A stretch of 64,000 nt of DNA from Bacillota bacterium (GCA_023415055.1 JAEZLZ010000103.1:1-64000), one strand, 5' to 3'. Shown: positions 33,347 to 42,726, counted from the first letter of the stretch. Program-made: numbers and translations. Notes: generated by a model from the letters alone, not told the origin.

Positions 33347-34393
33347 TTATGCTTCACTTGTCGGTGGTGTCGGCGGAGAAGGAGGATTCACAGACTTATT
33401 TCTATTTACCTTCTTCAGAATTCTTCGCGCGATCAGAGCAAGAATTGTTATAATAACAGCCCAAAGAATGAGATAGGGCAGATTTACAACGACCCATACC
33501 AAAAAGTTCTGAAAGCCCTCATTCAGCTGGTACATTGTCTGGTTAAAGCCATTCTTCATTCTGGTTCCCATGGTCTGCTTTATCTCAACACTGGGAGTAA
33601 GTTTTTTTACTTCCTGAATGCTTATGGTTACGGTACTATATTCTACTTTATTATCATAGGTCCGCAGTGTAGTTTCATAGTTCTGGAGCTCATAACGGAT
33701 CTCGCTCAGACGACTCTCCAGAGTAACGATGCTTTCCAATGTATCTGTCTTTTCAAGCAAAGCAAACAATCGATCCTGTTCTATCTCCAGTGATTTTTTA
33801 CGGCTTTCGATATCCGTATATTGAAGTGTCACGTTTTCCGTAGACTCCTGTTTGTCGATTACGTTTGCATTCTCTCCCACTGTGCTAACGAATTCATCAA
33901 CCTTCTCCTTCGGAACTCTGGCTGTAATATCAGCATAACGTGCTCCTTCACTGTCATAATAGCTTCTTCCGCTGATCTTGGAGCTCTCCACGTATCCGTT
34001 CAGACGATTGATCTCCGAGCTAAGCTTTGTAATCAGTGAATCAAAATCCTGTGTCTCGACATCCATATAAAAGGTTCTGATAATCTTATCTTGGGACTGA
34101 AGCACCGATGAAGCCTCCACTTTAATTGCAGAACTGTTATTCAGAGAACCTGCAGTGCTGCCATACTTTACCTCTGCAGTATCAGCCGTTGTAGTGAACG
34201 TAGCCTGTGCTGCGGGAGCTTCTGCTTCTTGCGTTCTTCCCTCAACATCTACATACCCACCGTCAGCCTTACTTTCCGTTGCCCGATCAAAGTTTACCGA
34301 GGCAGTATTTTCTGCCTTCTTAGCACATGCTCCGAGCACCATACTGATGATCAGAAACATGCCTATCATTACTACTAATCTTTTCTTTTTCAT
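33347..34393 (-). CDS. DUF4349 lipoprotein with C-terminal membrane helix
   Basis: A 348-residue cell-surface protein. The N-terminus is a lipoprotein signal (MVLGAC at about residues 18-23); a low-complexity Ala/Thr/Glu linker follows; the DUF4349 core includes KIIRTFYMDVETQDFDSLITKL, YADITARVPKEKVDEFVSTVG and a coiled coil (IESRKKSLEIEQDRLFALLEKTDTLESIVTL), then one membrane helix near the C-terminus (LPYLILWAVIITILALIARRI) and a Pro-rich tail PPSPPTPPTSEA. Having both a lipid anchor and a membrane helix means both ends are held at the membrane. Function unknown; members are often near stress or envelope genes. Single-gene unit. Confidence 0.88.
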   Translation of the reverse strand: MKKKRLVVMIGMFLIISMVLGACAKKAENTASVNFDRATESKADGGYVDVEGRTQEAEAPAAQATFTTTADTAEVKYGSTAGSLNNSSAIKVEASSVLQSQDKIIRTFYMDVETQDFDSLITKLSSEINRLNGYVESSKISGRSYYDSEGARYADITARVPKEKVDEFVSTVGENANVIDKQESTENVTLQYTDIESRKKSLEIEQDRLFALLEKTDTLESIVTLESRLSEIRYELQNYETTLRTYDNKVEYSTVTISIQEVKKLTPSVEIKQTMGTRMKNGFNQTMYQLNEGFQNFLVWVVVNLPYLILWAVIITILALIARRILKKVNRNKSVNPPSPPTPPTSEA

Positions 34394-34545
34394 ATCTCTC
34401 CTCCTCTCCTGCCATAACAGGTATATTTATATCTTCTACCAATTAGACGCTTTACCATTTCAAATAGTTCCAATTCCTTGAATTTTCTTGTGGACTCAAT
34501 TGGGAGTATACTTTTTTATTAGAACACAATCCAATACATGAAAAC

Positions 34546-34682
34546 AAGGCTGCTTCAAACGCACATAATGATAGTTTGGAAGAATAACATGCACCCCATC
34601 GGATAAGTTTTGTGTATGCTTATCCGATGGGGTGCATGTTGTTCTTTCCTTCCGTCAGAAATGTACTCTTTGAATCAGCCTC
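34546..34682. repeat. Family B hairpin repeat, copy 1
   Basis: An outer inverted repeat (AAGGCTGcTTCAAA at the left, TTTGAAtCAGCCT at the right) encloses a very strong stem: GAATAACATGCACCCCATC... at 34582 onward against its complement ending near 34642, with a ten-base loop. It follows the nucleotidase gene on the minus strand and has TTGTTTT beyond it, so it can terminate. A related copy lies at 45083-45178. The remainder of 34394-34732 shows nothing else. Confidence 0.75.
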
Positions 34683-34732
34683 TATAATACTGTTTATCTG
34701 CTTTTCTTAACTTTTTTTAGCTTTTTTATTAT

Positions 34733-37700
34733 TTACTTAACTACGACGATCTTCACCATCGGTCCTCTTCCTGCTTTATTGACAGCCCATACTGGTATCT
34801 CGGTTCCTGCCTTCTGTGCCGGTATCTTGATTGTGAATTTACCTGTATCCGTGATTGTCCCTTCGTAATACTTATTACCAATCTGTGTTAGGACTCGGGT
34901 CTGTGTCTGAGCCACCTTTTCCGGTGCATCCTTAAAGCGCTCCGGGATCTTCACCTTCGCCTTCTCATCTGATGTATTCTCTTTGGTGCCGGTTTTCTTC
35001 GGTGCCTCGTAATCAAGCAGTTCCACTTTACCGGTAATCTTTGTAGCCCCGGACTTAAGCGCATTCACCTGAGGCTGATTGGGAGCAGTCTTCACAACTG
35101 TTGAGGTCATCACCTCACTAACACCCATCGAATTGGAAGCCGTCGCTTTCACTGCTGTACCTGAAGCAGTACGGTTAATTTCTATCGTATAGAGGTATCG
35201 GTTATTCGTCTTGTCAAATTCATATGCTGTGGCTGTATAGACATCGGTTCCAATCGTTAAGCTTACCACGGAATCCTTCTTAGCAACGATCTGTACTGTC
35301 TTATCCGAATTGGTAATCTCCTTCGCAAGACTAGGCATATCCGGTCTTCCCGCGATAACCTCCAGTTTATTTGCGATCAGAATCCTACCATCAGCAAATC
35401 GAACCATGGTGTACACCACATCACCAGCCGTCAGCTTGTTATCTAAGCGATATCGGAATTTACCATTTTGATCCGATTCTACCGAATAAAGCTTGCTCTG
35501 AAAGCTAATTCCGGAACCAGAGGTAACTGCTATGTAAATCGGTCCTTGATCAATATAGGTTCCACTGATGAGGTAGGACTTATCTGTTACCCGACTCATG
35601 GTAAGGCTGGTGGAATCCGGTCTTATAAATTCCTCAATATCCTTTACTGTCACTTTCACGGTATAGCTGCTTCTTACAGATCCGTTCTTCGTCTCATTTG
35701 CCGTTACTTCGATTACATCACCTGTATGAAGCTGCTCTGCAAGTTGATATTTGAATTTACCAGAGGCATCCGTCTTCGTTGTATAGCTTACTTTTCCAAG
35801 TGTTATCACAATATCATATTGCTTGGCTCCTGAGGATGGCATATAGCCGCTGATTGTATTCTCAATATTACTGATTTCATATACTACAGGAGCATTCGGT
35901 CCAACCTCCATTACTTGAGAGGTAACAACACGGCTGTTTCTGGATAAATGGTCCAGATTATATATGGATACGGCAGAGCCGGACATCTGCGGCGGTACCT
36001 GCATCATAAAGTATCCGAGAGCATCCTTCGTAAAGCTCACTTCCTGTATCTTGAGACCTGGGTTAAAGATCTCTGTATTCTTTTGGTAGAGCTCCTTACC
36101 TCCGCCTTCCGGTACAAAAACAGTGTCTCCGATGATGGCAATGATGGAAGCGTCGTCATCATCCAGATCACCTGAGATATAGCCGTTGGTATTCAATATA
36201 GTATTTACGCTGGGCATATTAGGTCCTGTTCGCTTTACCTGAACATTAATTTTAGCACTCACCAGATTCTTAGCTTCATCCTTCAAATAGACATATACCA
36301 TGGTTCCCGAAGGCTGGGATGGCAGTGCATAGGAGAAGGTTCCGGATTTACTGATTTTACTCTCATAGGTTCCGGTATAGGCTTCAAAAACGATCTTCGC
36401 ATTAGGCTCGCCACGTCCGGTGATCTTTGTCTTGCGATTCGTATATGAATCAACGGTAGGTGAAGATAATAAATCATCTCTGAAATTATTTATTTTTAAC
36501 AGATAAGTGGATTTATTTCCTGCTTCATCTTCTGCATAAATGGTATAAGTACCATTATCTGAGACTAAAAAGGTCTTATCCTCCGCCAGTTCCTCCCCTG
36601 AGCCATTGCTGAAGATATCCGGCTTCTGTTCGCCCCCAATTACCCTTACTGTTTTCAATGCCGAACGATCAGTTACCTGAACCATTACTTTATACGGAGA
36701 CGCAGTTGCACTAGTAATTACCGGGGTTGCTACAATATGAGGTGCTATCTTATCCCCGGTATCCTCAGGATAGGAGGCTGTAAAGTAACTGTAGAATTCA
36801 TTATCCTTTATGTAATCCTTATACCATGAGGTCTTCTTGAATAAACCGGAACCCATATAAGGAACCTTAACGATGAAGTTGGTCTCCTTGGGGATGCTGA
36901 TTCTCCAATTGTAATCGAGTTGAGGCATTACACTTCCATCATCTGCGATCTGGCTGATATACTTACCGAGTACAGCCTGCATTCTTACAAAACCGTTTAA
37001 TACTACCTGAGTCTCAACTCCCTTATTCGCTGTCGTCGGCTGTGTAATCTTATTGGTGGCCAATAAAAATACGGTATCATCCTTTACCGGCTGACCATTA
37101 TAGGTAAGGCTGGTGATACGCTCACTCATATTAATCCTGTTACCGCTTAAGTCATATCGCGGTTCGTTGAAAGGATCGATCACATAATCCACACCATCAA
37201 AGATAAAGAAATTACTCCAGTCGTTAAGCCAGTCCTCACGAAGCAGTGATTTGATCCCTTTTTGTTTCATAAGCTCACTCATCGCCCCACTGCTCCATTT
37301 GGAACCGTTGGTCGTTGTCTCATACGCACTGGCGGACCACTCGAGCCATTCCTTCAATTGTTTCCCGTTTATGGTATAGACATAAACATAATTGTTGTAG
37401 GGTTGGATCGTCGATAATTTGGATTCAGTAATGTCATCATGAATACTTACAAAATCTTCGACACTGGCTGCTCCATAGGAAGTATAATTAGATGCCGCGA
37501 TGATCGGATAATTCTGATACTTCGTACCTGTAGTCTGAAGATATCGCTGAGTATAATCAATCTTAGCATCATTCAAAAGCTGAATCGCTGCATTATCACC
37601 AATCATACCAAAATAATTCTGAATCAATTCACCATTACCCAGCTTTGCAATAATATCCGTTGAGTAATTTAGTAATTTGTCCTCCCAAGCACCGTAAGAG

Positions 37701-38785
37701 GTTGCTATTTCACTATTCTCTTTCGTATTCTTCTCTGTAACCATGCGAAGTTCGGAGCGTCGATCCGAGATACGGAAGGTGTCATCATAAACGGTCAGAG
37801 TTAAGTCCACCACACCGAGCGCACTACCGCGATTACCTGCCATAATAACGTTCTTCCCATTCATCAGATAATTCTTGCGATCCACATAGGGCAACTGGAA
37901 ATAGGGTGAAGTCATATCGGTGGTAGGAAACAGATTATGCTCATGTCCGCATACTACGACGTCGATATCCTCAATCTTTGTGAGAGCATAAGCTACATTT
38001 TTAAAATTAAGTTCCGGTTTCTCCGGTCCGATTCCGGTGTGAGATAGAGCAATTACGATATCTGCTCCCATATCCTTTAGTTTTTTTGCCTGTATTTTAG
38101 CATTCTCTACCATATCTTCCGTCTTGAGAATACCGGTATAGCTATGTGTCTTACCTGTCAGAGTCGGAATCGTCTGCCCGATGATACCGATTTTTACATC
38201 CACCTTATGACCTGCGGAAGAGGTTAAGGTTCTTGTAATAAGCATATTCTCCAAGAAAGGATACTCACCTGTCTTGGAATCCATGACATTGGATACTACT
38301 GTGATATCTCTGAGTCCGGAACCGTTAAGCTGACGTAAAATATATTCATAGCCATATTCAAAGTCATGATTACCCAGGGTGATTGCATCATAACCTATCT
38401 TTGTCATCGCTTTGTAGATTGGCTGAATCTCTTCCTGATTCTCTGCAAATATGTACTCGGTTGTATAATCATAAAGCGTATCTCCGGCATCCAAAGTGAT
38501 AATACTCTCTGCCGGAACCTCACTTTTCGTCTTCATAATTAAGTCAAACAGTCTTGCAAGACCACCATTGTTATAATCAACACCCAACTCATAGTCCTTG
38601 CTGTTCAGCTGTCCGTGAAGGTCTGTTGTACCGATTATTCGGAGATTCACGGTCTCCTTCTGGGATGCAGCCTGTACCTGTGTCAGGTTAAAATCTCCCA
38701 TCGTCCCTAACATGACGATGCATGCGGCAACTGCACCGATCGCAGCCATCCACTTCATCTTTTTGCTTTTGCTCATTTTTTTCAT
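34733..38785 (-). CDS. Giant secreted 5'-nucleotidase/metallophosphatase with Ig-like repeats
   Basis: About 1350 residues. A signal peptide (WMAAIGAVAACIVMLG ... VQA) is followed by a two-metal phosphoesterase domain with LRIIGTTDLHGQ, TLDAGDTLYDY, TLGNHDFEYG and VVCGHEHN, then the 5'-nucleotidase substrate-binding domain (about 390-650, with NNYVYVYTINGKQLKEWLEW). The C-terminal half is a chain of Ig-like or carboxypeptidase-regulatory-type sandwiches with recurring motifs such as GKFRYRLD, GKFKYQLAE and GTFSYALP. UshA/YfkN-type enzymes hydrolyse extracellular nucleotides and cyclic nucleotides; the released nucleosides could feed the deoD-deoC-cdd system at 30 kb. No cell-wall anchor was seen. 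The ATG at 38785 has AAGGAG five bases upstream. Confidence 0.9.
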   Translation of the reverse strand: MKKMSKSKKMKWMAAIGAVAACIVMLGTMGDFNLTQVQAASQKETVNLRIIGTTDLHGQLNSKDYELGVDYNNGGLARLFDLIMKTKSEVPAESIITLDAGDTLYDYTTEYIFAENQEEIQPIYKAMTKIGYDAITLGNHDFEYGYEYILRQLNGSGLRDITVVSNVMDSKTGEYPFLENMLITRTLTSSAGHKVDVKIGIIGQTIPTLTGKTHSYTGILKTEDMVENAKIQAKKLKDMGADIVIALSHTGIGPEKPELNFKNVAYALTKIEDIDVVVCGHEHNLFPTTDMTSPYFQLPYVDRKNYLMNGKNVIMAGNRGSALGVVDLTLTVYDDTFRISDRRSELRMVTEKNTKENSEIATSYGAWEDKLLNYSTDIIAKLGNGELIQNYFGMIGDNAAIQLLNDAKIDYTQRYLQTTGTKYQNYPIIAASNYTSYGAASVEDFVSIHDDITESKLSTIQPYNNYVYVYTINGKQLKEWLEWSASAYETTTNGSKWSSGAMSELMKQKGIKSLLREDWLNDWSNFFIFDGVDYVIDPFNEPRYDLSGNRINMSERITSLTYNGQPVKDDTVFLLATNKITQPTTANKGVETQVVLNGFVRMQAVLGKYISQIADDGSVMPQLDYNWRISIPKETNFIVKVPYMGSGLFKKTSWYKDYIKDNEFYSYFTASYPEDTGDKIAPHIVATPVITSATASPYKVMVQVTDRSALKTVRVIGGEQKPDIFSNGSGEELAEDKTFLVSDNGTYTIYAEDEAGNKSTYLLKINNFRDDLLSSPTVDSYTNRKTKITGRGEPNAKIVFEAYTGTYESKISKSGTFSYALPSQPSGTMVYVYLKDEAKNLVSAKINVQVKRTGPNMPSVNTILNTNGYISGDLDDDDASIIAIIGDTVFVPEGGGKELYQKNTEIFNPGLKIQEVSFTKDALGYFMMQVPPQMSGSAVSIYNLDHLSRNSRVVTSQVMEVGPNAPVVYEISNIENTISGYMPSSGAKQYDIVITLGKVSYTTKTDASGKFKYQLAEQLHTGDVIEVTANETKNGSVRSSYTVKVTVKDIEEFIRPDSTSLTMSRVTDKSYLISGTYIDQGPIYIAVTSGSGISFQSKLYSVESDQNGKFRYRLDNKLTAGDVVYTMVRFADGRILIANKLEVIAGRPDMPSLAKEITNSDKTVQIVAKKDSVVSLTIGTDVYTATAYEFDKTNNRYLYTIEINRTASGTAVKATASNSMGVSEVMTSTVVKTAPNQPQVNALKSGATKITGKVELLDYEAPKKTGTKENTSDEKAKVKIPERFKDAPEKVAQTQTRVLTQIGNKYYEGTITDTGKFTIKIPAQKAGTEIPVWAVNKAGRGPMVKIVVVK

Positions 38786-38882
38786 TCTCTCTCCTTGCCC
38801 GTAAAGTAGAATTTCTAGCCTAGCTCTCTCATACAATAGCAGAAAGCAAATATACCTTTACTCTCGATATCGATCATATAAA

Positions 38883-38973
38883 ATCGGGAGAAGCTCATCA
38901 CCTCTCTAAAAGTATTCATAAATCTATAAGCCGGATATATGAAAACTTGATAAGGTTATACTGCTCTCCCGAT
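38883..38973 (-). terminator. Terminator of the cysE-cysS-mrnC operon
   Basis: ATCGGGAG (38883-38890) pairs with CTCCCGAT (38966-38973), with a second stem inside (AAGTATTCAT near 38910 against its imperfect complement near 38945). TTTTATA follows on the minus strand. Confidence 0.65.
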
Positions 38974-39080
38974 CCTTCTAAAATATAGAAATTCATTTAC
39001 TAATATTAGTCACCATTGCCAGTGTTTCACATCCTAGTCACATTCTAGGGGGCTAATAAGTCAATTTGGTGGCAAATTTC

Positions 39081-39542
39081 TTACGAATTGTTTACCATTT
39101 TATTAATCTGCGGTTGTATCAGTTCCAAAAGGCGTTCTGTCTGATCTGTCAGATACAGATATCCCATTAAGGCTTCCAATCCGGTAGCCGTACGATATTC
39201 CACAACGCCGGCATTCTTAGCCGAGGTAAAGGACTTGGCATTGCGGCCACGTTTAAAGATCGCAGTCTCTTCTTCGGTAAGATCATCCTTGATGGTATGA
39301 TACAAATCAGCCTGTGCTGATGCTTGTACCAATATGGAGCAGCGTTTATGAAGCTTATTTACCGGTGCGTTTCCACTTTCCACGACACAGGTACGAATAA
39401 TCAGATCAAAGATAGAATCTCCGATAAAGGCCAAGGTCAACGGAGAATAGGTTTTAATATCCGTCTTCGGTATGCTGAGTGTATTCCGGATTAATTCGGC
39501 GAATCGGATTCCTGATATATCTTTGCTTAGCTCCTCTTCCAT
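39081..39542 (-). CDS. mrnC: Mini-ribonuclease 3 (Mini-III)
   Basis: A 153-residue RNase III catalytic domain without a double-stranded RNA-binding domain, the hallmark of Mini-III, which trims 23S rRNA ends in Bacillus. The metal-binding active site is in TLAFIGDSIFDLIIR and the later GLEALMGYLYL motif. It overlaps the end of cysS by 16 bases and has AAGGAG before its ATG, so translation is coupled. The cysS-mrnC order is a widely conserved pair in Firmicutes. Confidence 0.93.
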   Translation of the reverse strand: MEEELSKDISGIRFAELIRNTLSIPKTDIKTYSPLTLAFIGDSIFDLIIRTCVVESGNAPVNKLHKRCSILVQASAQADLYHTIKDDLTEEETAIFKRGRNAKSFTSAKNAGVVEYRTATGLEALMGYLYLTDQTERLLELIQPQINKMVNNS

Positions 39543-40930
39543 CTTACTCCTTCTCTGGTATCCTCCAGAACTATTCCCTGATTCAATAACAAATTTCTGA
39601 TTTCATCCGATCTTTGGAAGTTCTTGTTCTTTCTGGCTGCCTGACGTTCTTCAATTAACTTCTCGATATCCGCATCCAGTAATTCTTCTTCCTTCTTGGT
39701 GATTATACCGAGGATATCACATAGCTTCACAATCAATTCGTAGGTCTCCTGAACAAAGACCTTGCTGCTGCCACTATTGCAGTATGTGTTCGCGAGCTTG
39801 ACTAATTCAAAGATTGCCGCGATGGCATCCGCAGTATTAAAGTCATCATCCAGAGCTGCTTTATACTTCTCGTGCAAGCCCTGTGTATCCTGCAGCAATT
39901 GATTCTCTGCATCACTTACCTCTCTATCCTCCAAAGAATTACCGGTAAGCAGGAAATCAAGCTGACCCACCGCAGTGAGTATTCTGGTAAGAGAGTTCTT
40001 GGCTGCTTCCATCAGCTCCTTACTAAAATTCAAGGGGCTGCGATAATGAGAATTCAGCATAAAGAACCGCACCACCTGAGGGTCATATTGCTCACATATC
40101 TCACGAACCGTGAAGAAGTTACCCTCGGATTTTGACATCTTCTTGTTATCAATATTTAAAAATGCGTTATGCATCCAATAATGCGCAAATTCCTTTCCGT
40201 TGCAAGCCTCACTCTGAGCAATTTCATTCTCGTGATGAGGGAAGATCAGATCTTCTCCGCCGGCATGAATATCTATCTGCTCACCAAGGTATTTTCTGCT
40301 CATTTCGGAACACTCAATATGCCAGCCGGGTCTTCCTTCACTCCAGGGAGAGGTCCAGTAGGGCTCCCCTTCCTTCTTCGGCTTCCAGAGTACAAAATCC
40401 ATCGGATCTTCCTTCTCATCACTGATCGCTATTCGAGCTCCTGCTTCCAGGTCATCGATCTTCTTCTTGGAAAGCTTTCCGTATTCCCCGAAGCTTCTTG
40501 TCTTAAAATATACGGTACCATTTTTCACGTAAGCGTGCCCCTTCTTTATCAGGTCGCCGATCATCTCGATCATACCGTCGATCTCCTCGGTTGCCTTCGG
40601 ATGCATCGTTGCTTCTCTCACATTCAAGGCTTCCATATCTGTACGGAATTCTTTGATATATCTCTCAGAAATTTCAGTTGCAGATACTCCTTCCTCATTT
40701 GCTTTCTTGATAATCTTATCATCCACATCCGTGAAGTTCGATACAAACTTCACCTCGTATCCAAGATATTCCAGATATCTTCGGAAGGAATCAAAGACGA
40801 TAACGGGTCTTGCGTTACCGATATGAATGTAATTGTATACGGTCGGACCGCAGACATACATCCGCACCTTTCCTTCCTCCAAGGGTATAAATTCTTCTTT
40901 TTTCTGAGTTAAGGTATTATAGATTCTCAT
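39527..40930 (-). CDS. cysS: Cysteinyl-tRNA synthetase
   Basis: A 467-residue class I synthetase. The HIGH motif reads HIGNARPV (about 36), KMSKS reads KMSKSEGN (about 265), and zinc ligands are in MYVCGPTVYN and WHIECSEMS plus HHENEIAQSE. The C-terminal anticodon domain is complete. It is the second gene of the cysE-cysS-mrnC operon under the cysteine T-box, so its expression should rise when charged tRNA-Cys falls. Confidence 0.97.
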   Translation of the reverse strand: MRIYNTLTQKKEEFIPLEEGKVRMYVCGPTVYNYIHIGNARPVIVFDSFRRYLEYLGYEVKFVSNFTDVDDKIIKKANEEGVSATEISERYIKEFRTDMEALNVREATMHPKATEEIDGMIEMIGDLIKKGHAYVKNGTVYFKTRSFGEYGKLSKKKIDDLEAGARIAISDEKEDPMDFVLWKPKKEGEPYWTSPWSEGRPGWHIECSEMSRKYLGEQIDIHAGGEDLIFPHHENEIAQSEACNGKEFAHYWMHNAFLNIDNKKMSKSEGNFFTVREICEQYDPQVVRFFMLNSHYRSPLNFSKELMEAAKNSLTRILTAVGQLDFLLTGNSLEDREVSDAENQLLQDTQGLHEKYKAALDDDFNTADAIAAIFELVKLANTYCNSGSSKVFVQETYELIVKLCDILGIITKKEEELLDADIEKLIEERQAARKNKNFQRSDEIRNLLLNQGIVLEDTREGVRWKRS

Positions 40931-40992
40931 GTGTTCTGCCTCCTAAATTTTCATATTATTGGTCGGAAGTGTCTCCTGTAGTTATTAATTTT

Positions 40993-41673
40993 TTACTTAA
41001 TATCATTGATTTTCTTTTCCAGCTCATCCAGCTTGCCATACAATCTCTTCAGTTCGGTTCTCAGACAGATATTTTCATTTTGGAGACAGGCCATCTCCTT
41101 CTTCACCGGGTCAGGCAGATGAACCTGATCCATATCCTCTCTGGGAACACGGACATCATTCATCTTAACTATTCTTCCCGGGACCCCGACTACAGTGGAA
41201 TTCGCTGGTACCTCGGACAGAACCACTGATCCTGCACCGATTTTTGAGTTTTCACCAATCGTGAAGGAACCTAATATCTTTGCTCCTGCACTGATCATCA
41301 CATTATTGCCTATGGTAGGATGACGCTTGCCATGCTCCTTACCGGTACCTCCGAGAGTCACCCCCTGATATAGAGTAACATTGTCTCCGACAATCGCTGT
41401 CTCACCAATAACCACACCGTGTCCATGGTCAATGAATAAGCCTTTCCCGATGGTAGCACCCGGATGAATCTCAATACCAGTCTTTCTTACGGTTCTCTGC
41501 GAAAACCATCTGGCAAGAAAATAGTGTTTTTTTAAATATAGATAATGTGCTATGCGATATCTTATGATCGCACGAAAGCTGGGGTAGAGAAAAACCTCAA
41601 ACGGTGTCTTAATTGCAGGATCTCTTTCTTTAATTATCTGCATTTCTCCCTTGATATATTTGATTACACCCAT
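40993..41673 (-). CDS. cysE: Serine O-acetyltransferase
   Basis: About 226 residues with a short helical N-terminus and the left-handed beta-helix of CysE/EpsC enzymes: GIEIHPGATIGKGLFIDHGHGVVIGE (catalytic His-Asp area) and TLGGTGKEHGKRHPTIGNNVMI. It makes O-acetylserine, the carbon backbone for cysteine. A C-terminal coiled coil (LRTELKRLYGKLDELEKKIND) extends beyond the usual end. The ATG at 41673 is taken because AAAGGGGATG precedes it; an upstream in-frame start lies inside the T-box terminator loop region. First gene of the T-box controlled operon. Confidence 0.94.
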   Translation of the reverse strand: MGVIKYIKGEMQIIKERDPAIKTPFEVFLYPSFRAIIRYRIAHYLYLKKHYFLARWFSQRTVRKTGIEIHPGATIGKGLFIDHGHGVVIGETAIVGDNVTLYQGVTLGGTGKEHGKRHPTIGNNVMISAGAKILGSFTIGENSKIGAGSVVLSEVPANSTVVGVPGRIVKMNDVRVPREDMDQVHLPDPVKKEMACLQNENICLRTELKRLYGKLDELEKKINDIK

Positions 41674-41723
41674 ACTTACATCCCCTTTTTTGTTGGATAT
41701 GAATTCTTTATTACAGGACAAAA

Positions 41724-41973
41724 AAAACCGCCTCTCCGTATAGAGGCGGTGAAATACGCGGTTCCACTCTATTTGTAAGCCATCAAAACATAAAGACTTA
41801 CATCTTTTACAGGTAACGGCTGTTCCCGAGCCCAGCTAAGCAAATGCCTCACCGAACCAGCTCCCGGATGCACTTCCCTCATAGTTTTGTAAAGAATGCT
41901 TTCAGCCGGTGACATTCCATCTCTGCTACTATGCTATGAGCTACTTTTCCGTTCATCGCTTTTCTATATTATA
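41724..41973 (-). ncRNA. T-box leader, cysteine specific
   Basis: The minus-strand leader has the invariant T-box TGGAACCGCG (41757-41766), followed by the terminator stem CCGCCTCT/AGAGGCGG and a T run (41721-41751). Stem I contains complementary CTCATAG/CTATGAG arms and AGCAGAGATGGAATG. The specifier position on its 3' side reads TGC (41870-41872) followed by A, the cysteine codon. Binding of uncharged tRNA-Cys would favour the antiterminator and expression of cysE-cysS-mrnC. The specifier was placed by eye. Confidence 0.92.
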
Positions 41974-42008
41974 CTGCATATTTTATGCAGTATTCAGAAT
42001 TTTGTCAA
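41972..42008 (-). promoter_or_regulatory. Cysteine T-box promoter with overlapping palindrome
   Basis: Minus-strand TTGACA (42003-42008), 17-base spacer, TAAAAT (41980-41985). A perfect inverted repeat with nine-base arms TACTGCATA/TATGCAGTA and three-base spacer (41972-41992) covers the -10 box and would hide it if bound by a repressor. Confidence 0.7.
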
Positions 42009-42040
42009 TACATTTCAAAGAATGATGTAAAAGTTGAAGA

Positions 42041-42147
42041 TGTCAAAAGGGACAGAATACCTTTTTCCGAATAGCCTATACTGCTATTGCAAACGAGCTT
42101 ACATAGCAGGATAGGCTATTCGGAAAGCACCTTCGGTGCTTTTGACA
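42041..42147. repeat. Family A hairpin repeat, copy 1
   Basis: Outer arms TGTCAAAAG (42041-42049) and CTTTTGACA (42139-42147) enclose a long stem of TTCCGAATAGCCTAT (42065-42079) against its complement (ATAGGCTATTCGGAA, 42111-42125), extended by CTGCTAT/ATAGCAG, plus a small hairpin GCACC-TTC-GGTGC. The loop contains TGCTATTGCAA. It follows ispF on the minus strand. A related copy is at 47504-47612. Confidence 0.8.
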
Positions 42148-42177
42148 CTTCAGTTCACATTTCATTCATGCAATTTA

Positions 42178-42726
42178 TCAGCGTTTGGAACAGCCACTGC
42201 AGCCTTCACAACCGGCAGCAGTTGCTTTTGGCGTTATATCATATTGATAATTCTGTACACTCTCCAGTAAAGAAACCGCGCTTGCAGCAATGCCAAGTCC
42301 TGCACCCGTGAAGCCAAGTCCCTCCTCCGTTGTTGCTTTTACATTGACGCGGTCCTCCTCTATCCCAAGTGCTTCGCTGATATTCTTCACCATGTCAGGT
42401 ATATAAGCTGCCAGCTTCGGTCTCTGGGCAATGATGGTCGAATCGATATTCTCGATCAGATAAAGCTTCTCCTCCAGAAGTTTTCCTACCTGCTTAAGTA
42501 ATTCAATGCTGGAGATTCCCTTGTAAGCCTCATCGGTATCCGGGAAATGCTTACCAATATCTCCGAGGGCAGCGGCTCCGAGTAATGCATCCATGATAGC
42601 ATGCAGCAGTACATCTGCATCGGAATGGCCTAACAAGCCCTTTTCATAAGGAATCTTTATCCCGCCTAAGATCAGTTCTCTATCCTCCACTAATTTATGA
42701 ACATCATAACCGTTTCCAATTCTCAT
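42178..42726 (-). CDS. ispF: 2-C-methyl-D-erythritol 2,4-cyclodiphosphate synthase
   Basis: A 182-residue enzyme of the non-mevalonate isoprenoid pathway. Metal ligands are in GNGYDVHKL (Asp8, His10) and the LGHSDADVLLHAIMDALLGAAALGDIGKHFPDTD block is complete, as is the C-terminal VNVKATTEEGLGFTGAGLGI. The usual length is about 158 residues; this one continues with VQNYQYDITPKATAAG and ends in a cysteine cluster GCEGCSGCSKR (C-x2-C-x2-C), unusual for the family. AGGAGG precedes the ATG. Single-gene unit; no ispD beside it. Confidence 0.95.
   Translation of the reverse strand: MRIGNGYDVHKLVEDRELILGGIKIPYEKGLLGHSDADVLLHAIMDALLGAAALGDIGKHFPDTDEAYKGISSIELLKQVGKLLEEKLYLIENIDSTIIAQRPKLAAYIPDMVKNISEALGIEEDRVNVKATTEEGLGFTGAGLGIAASAVSLLESVQNYQYDITPKATAAGCEGCSGCSKR

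Noticed and set aside
40169..40912. Plus-strand open frame of 247 codons opposite cysS
   Set aside because: Antisense to a complete cysteinyl-tRNA synthetase with all motifs; a by-product of codon usage.
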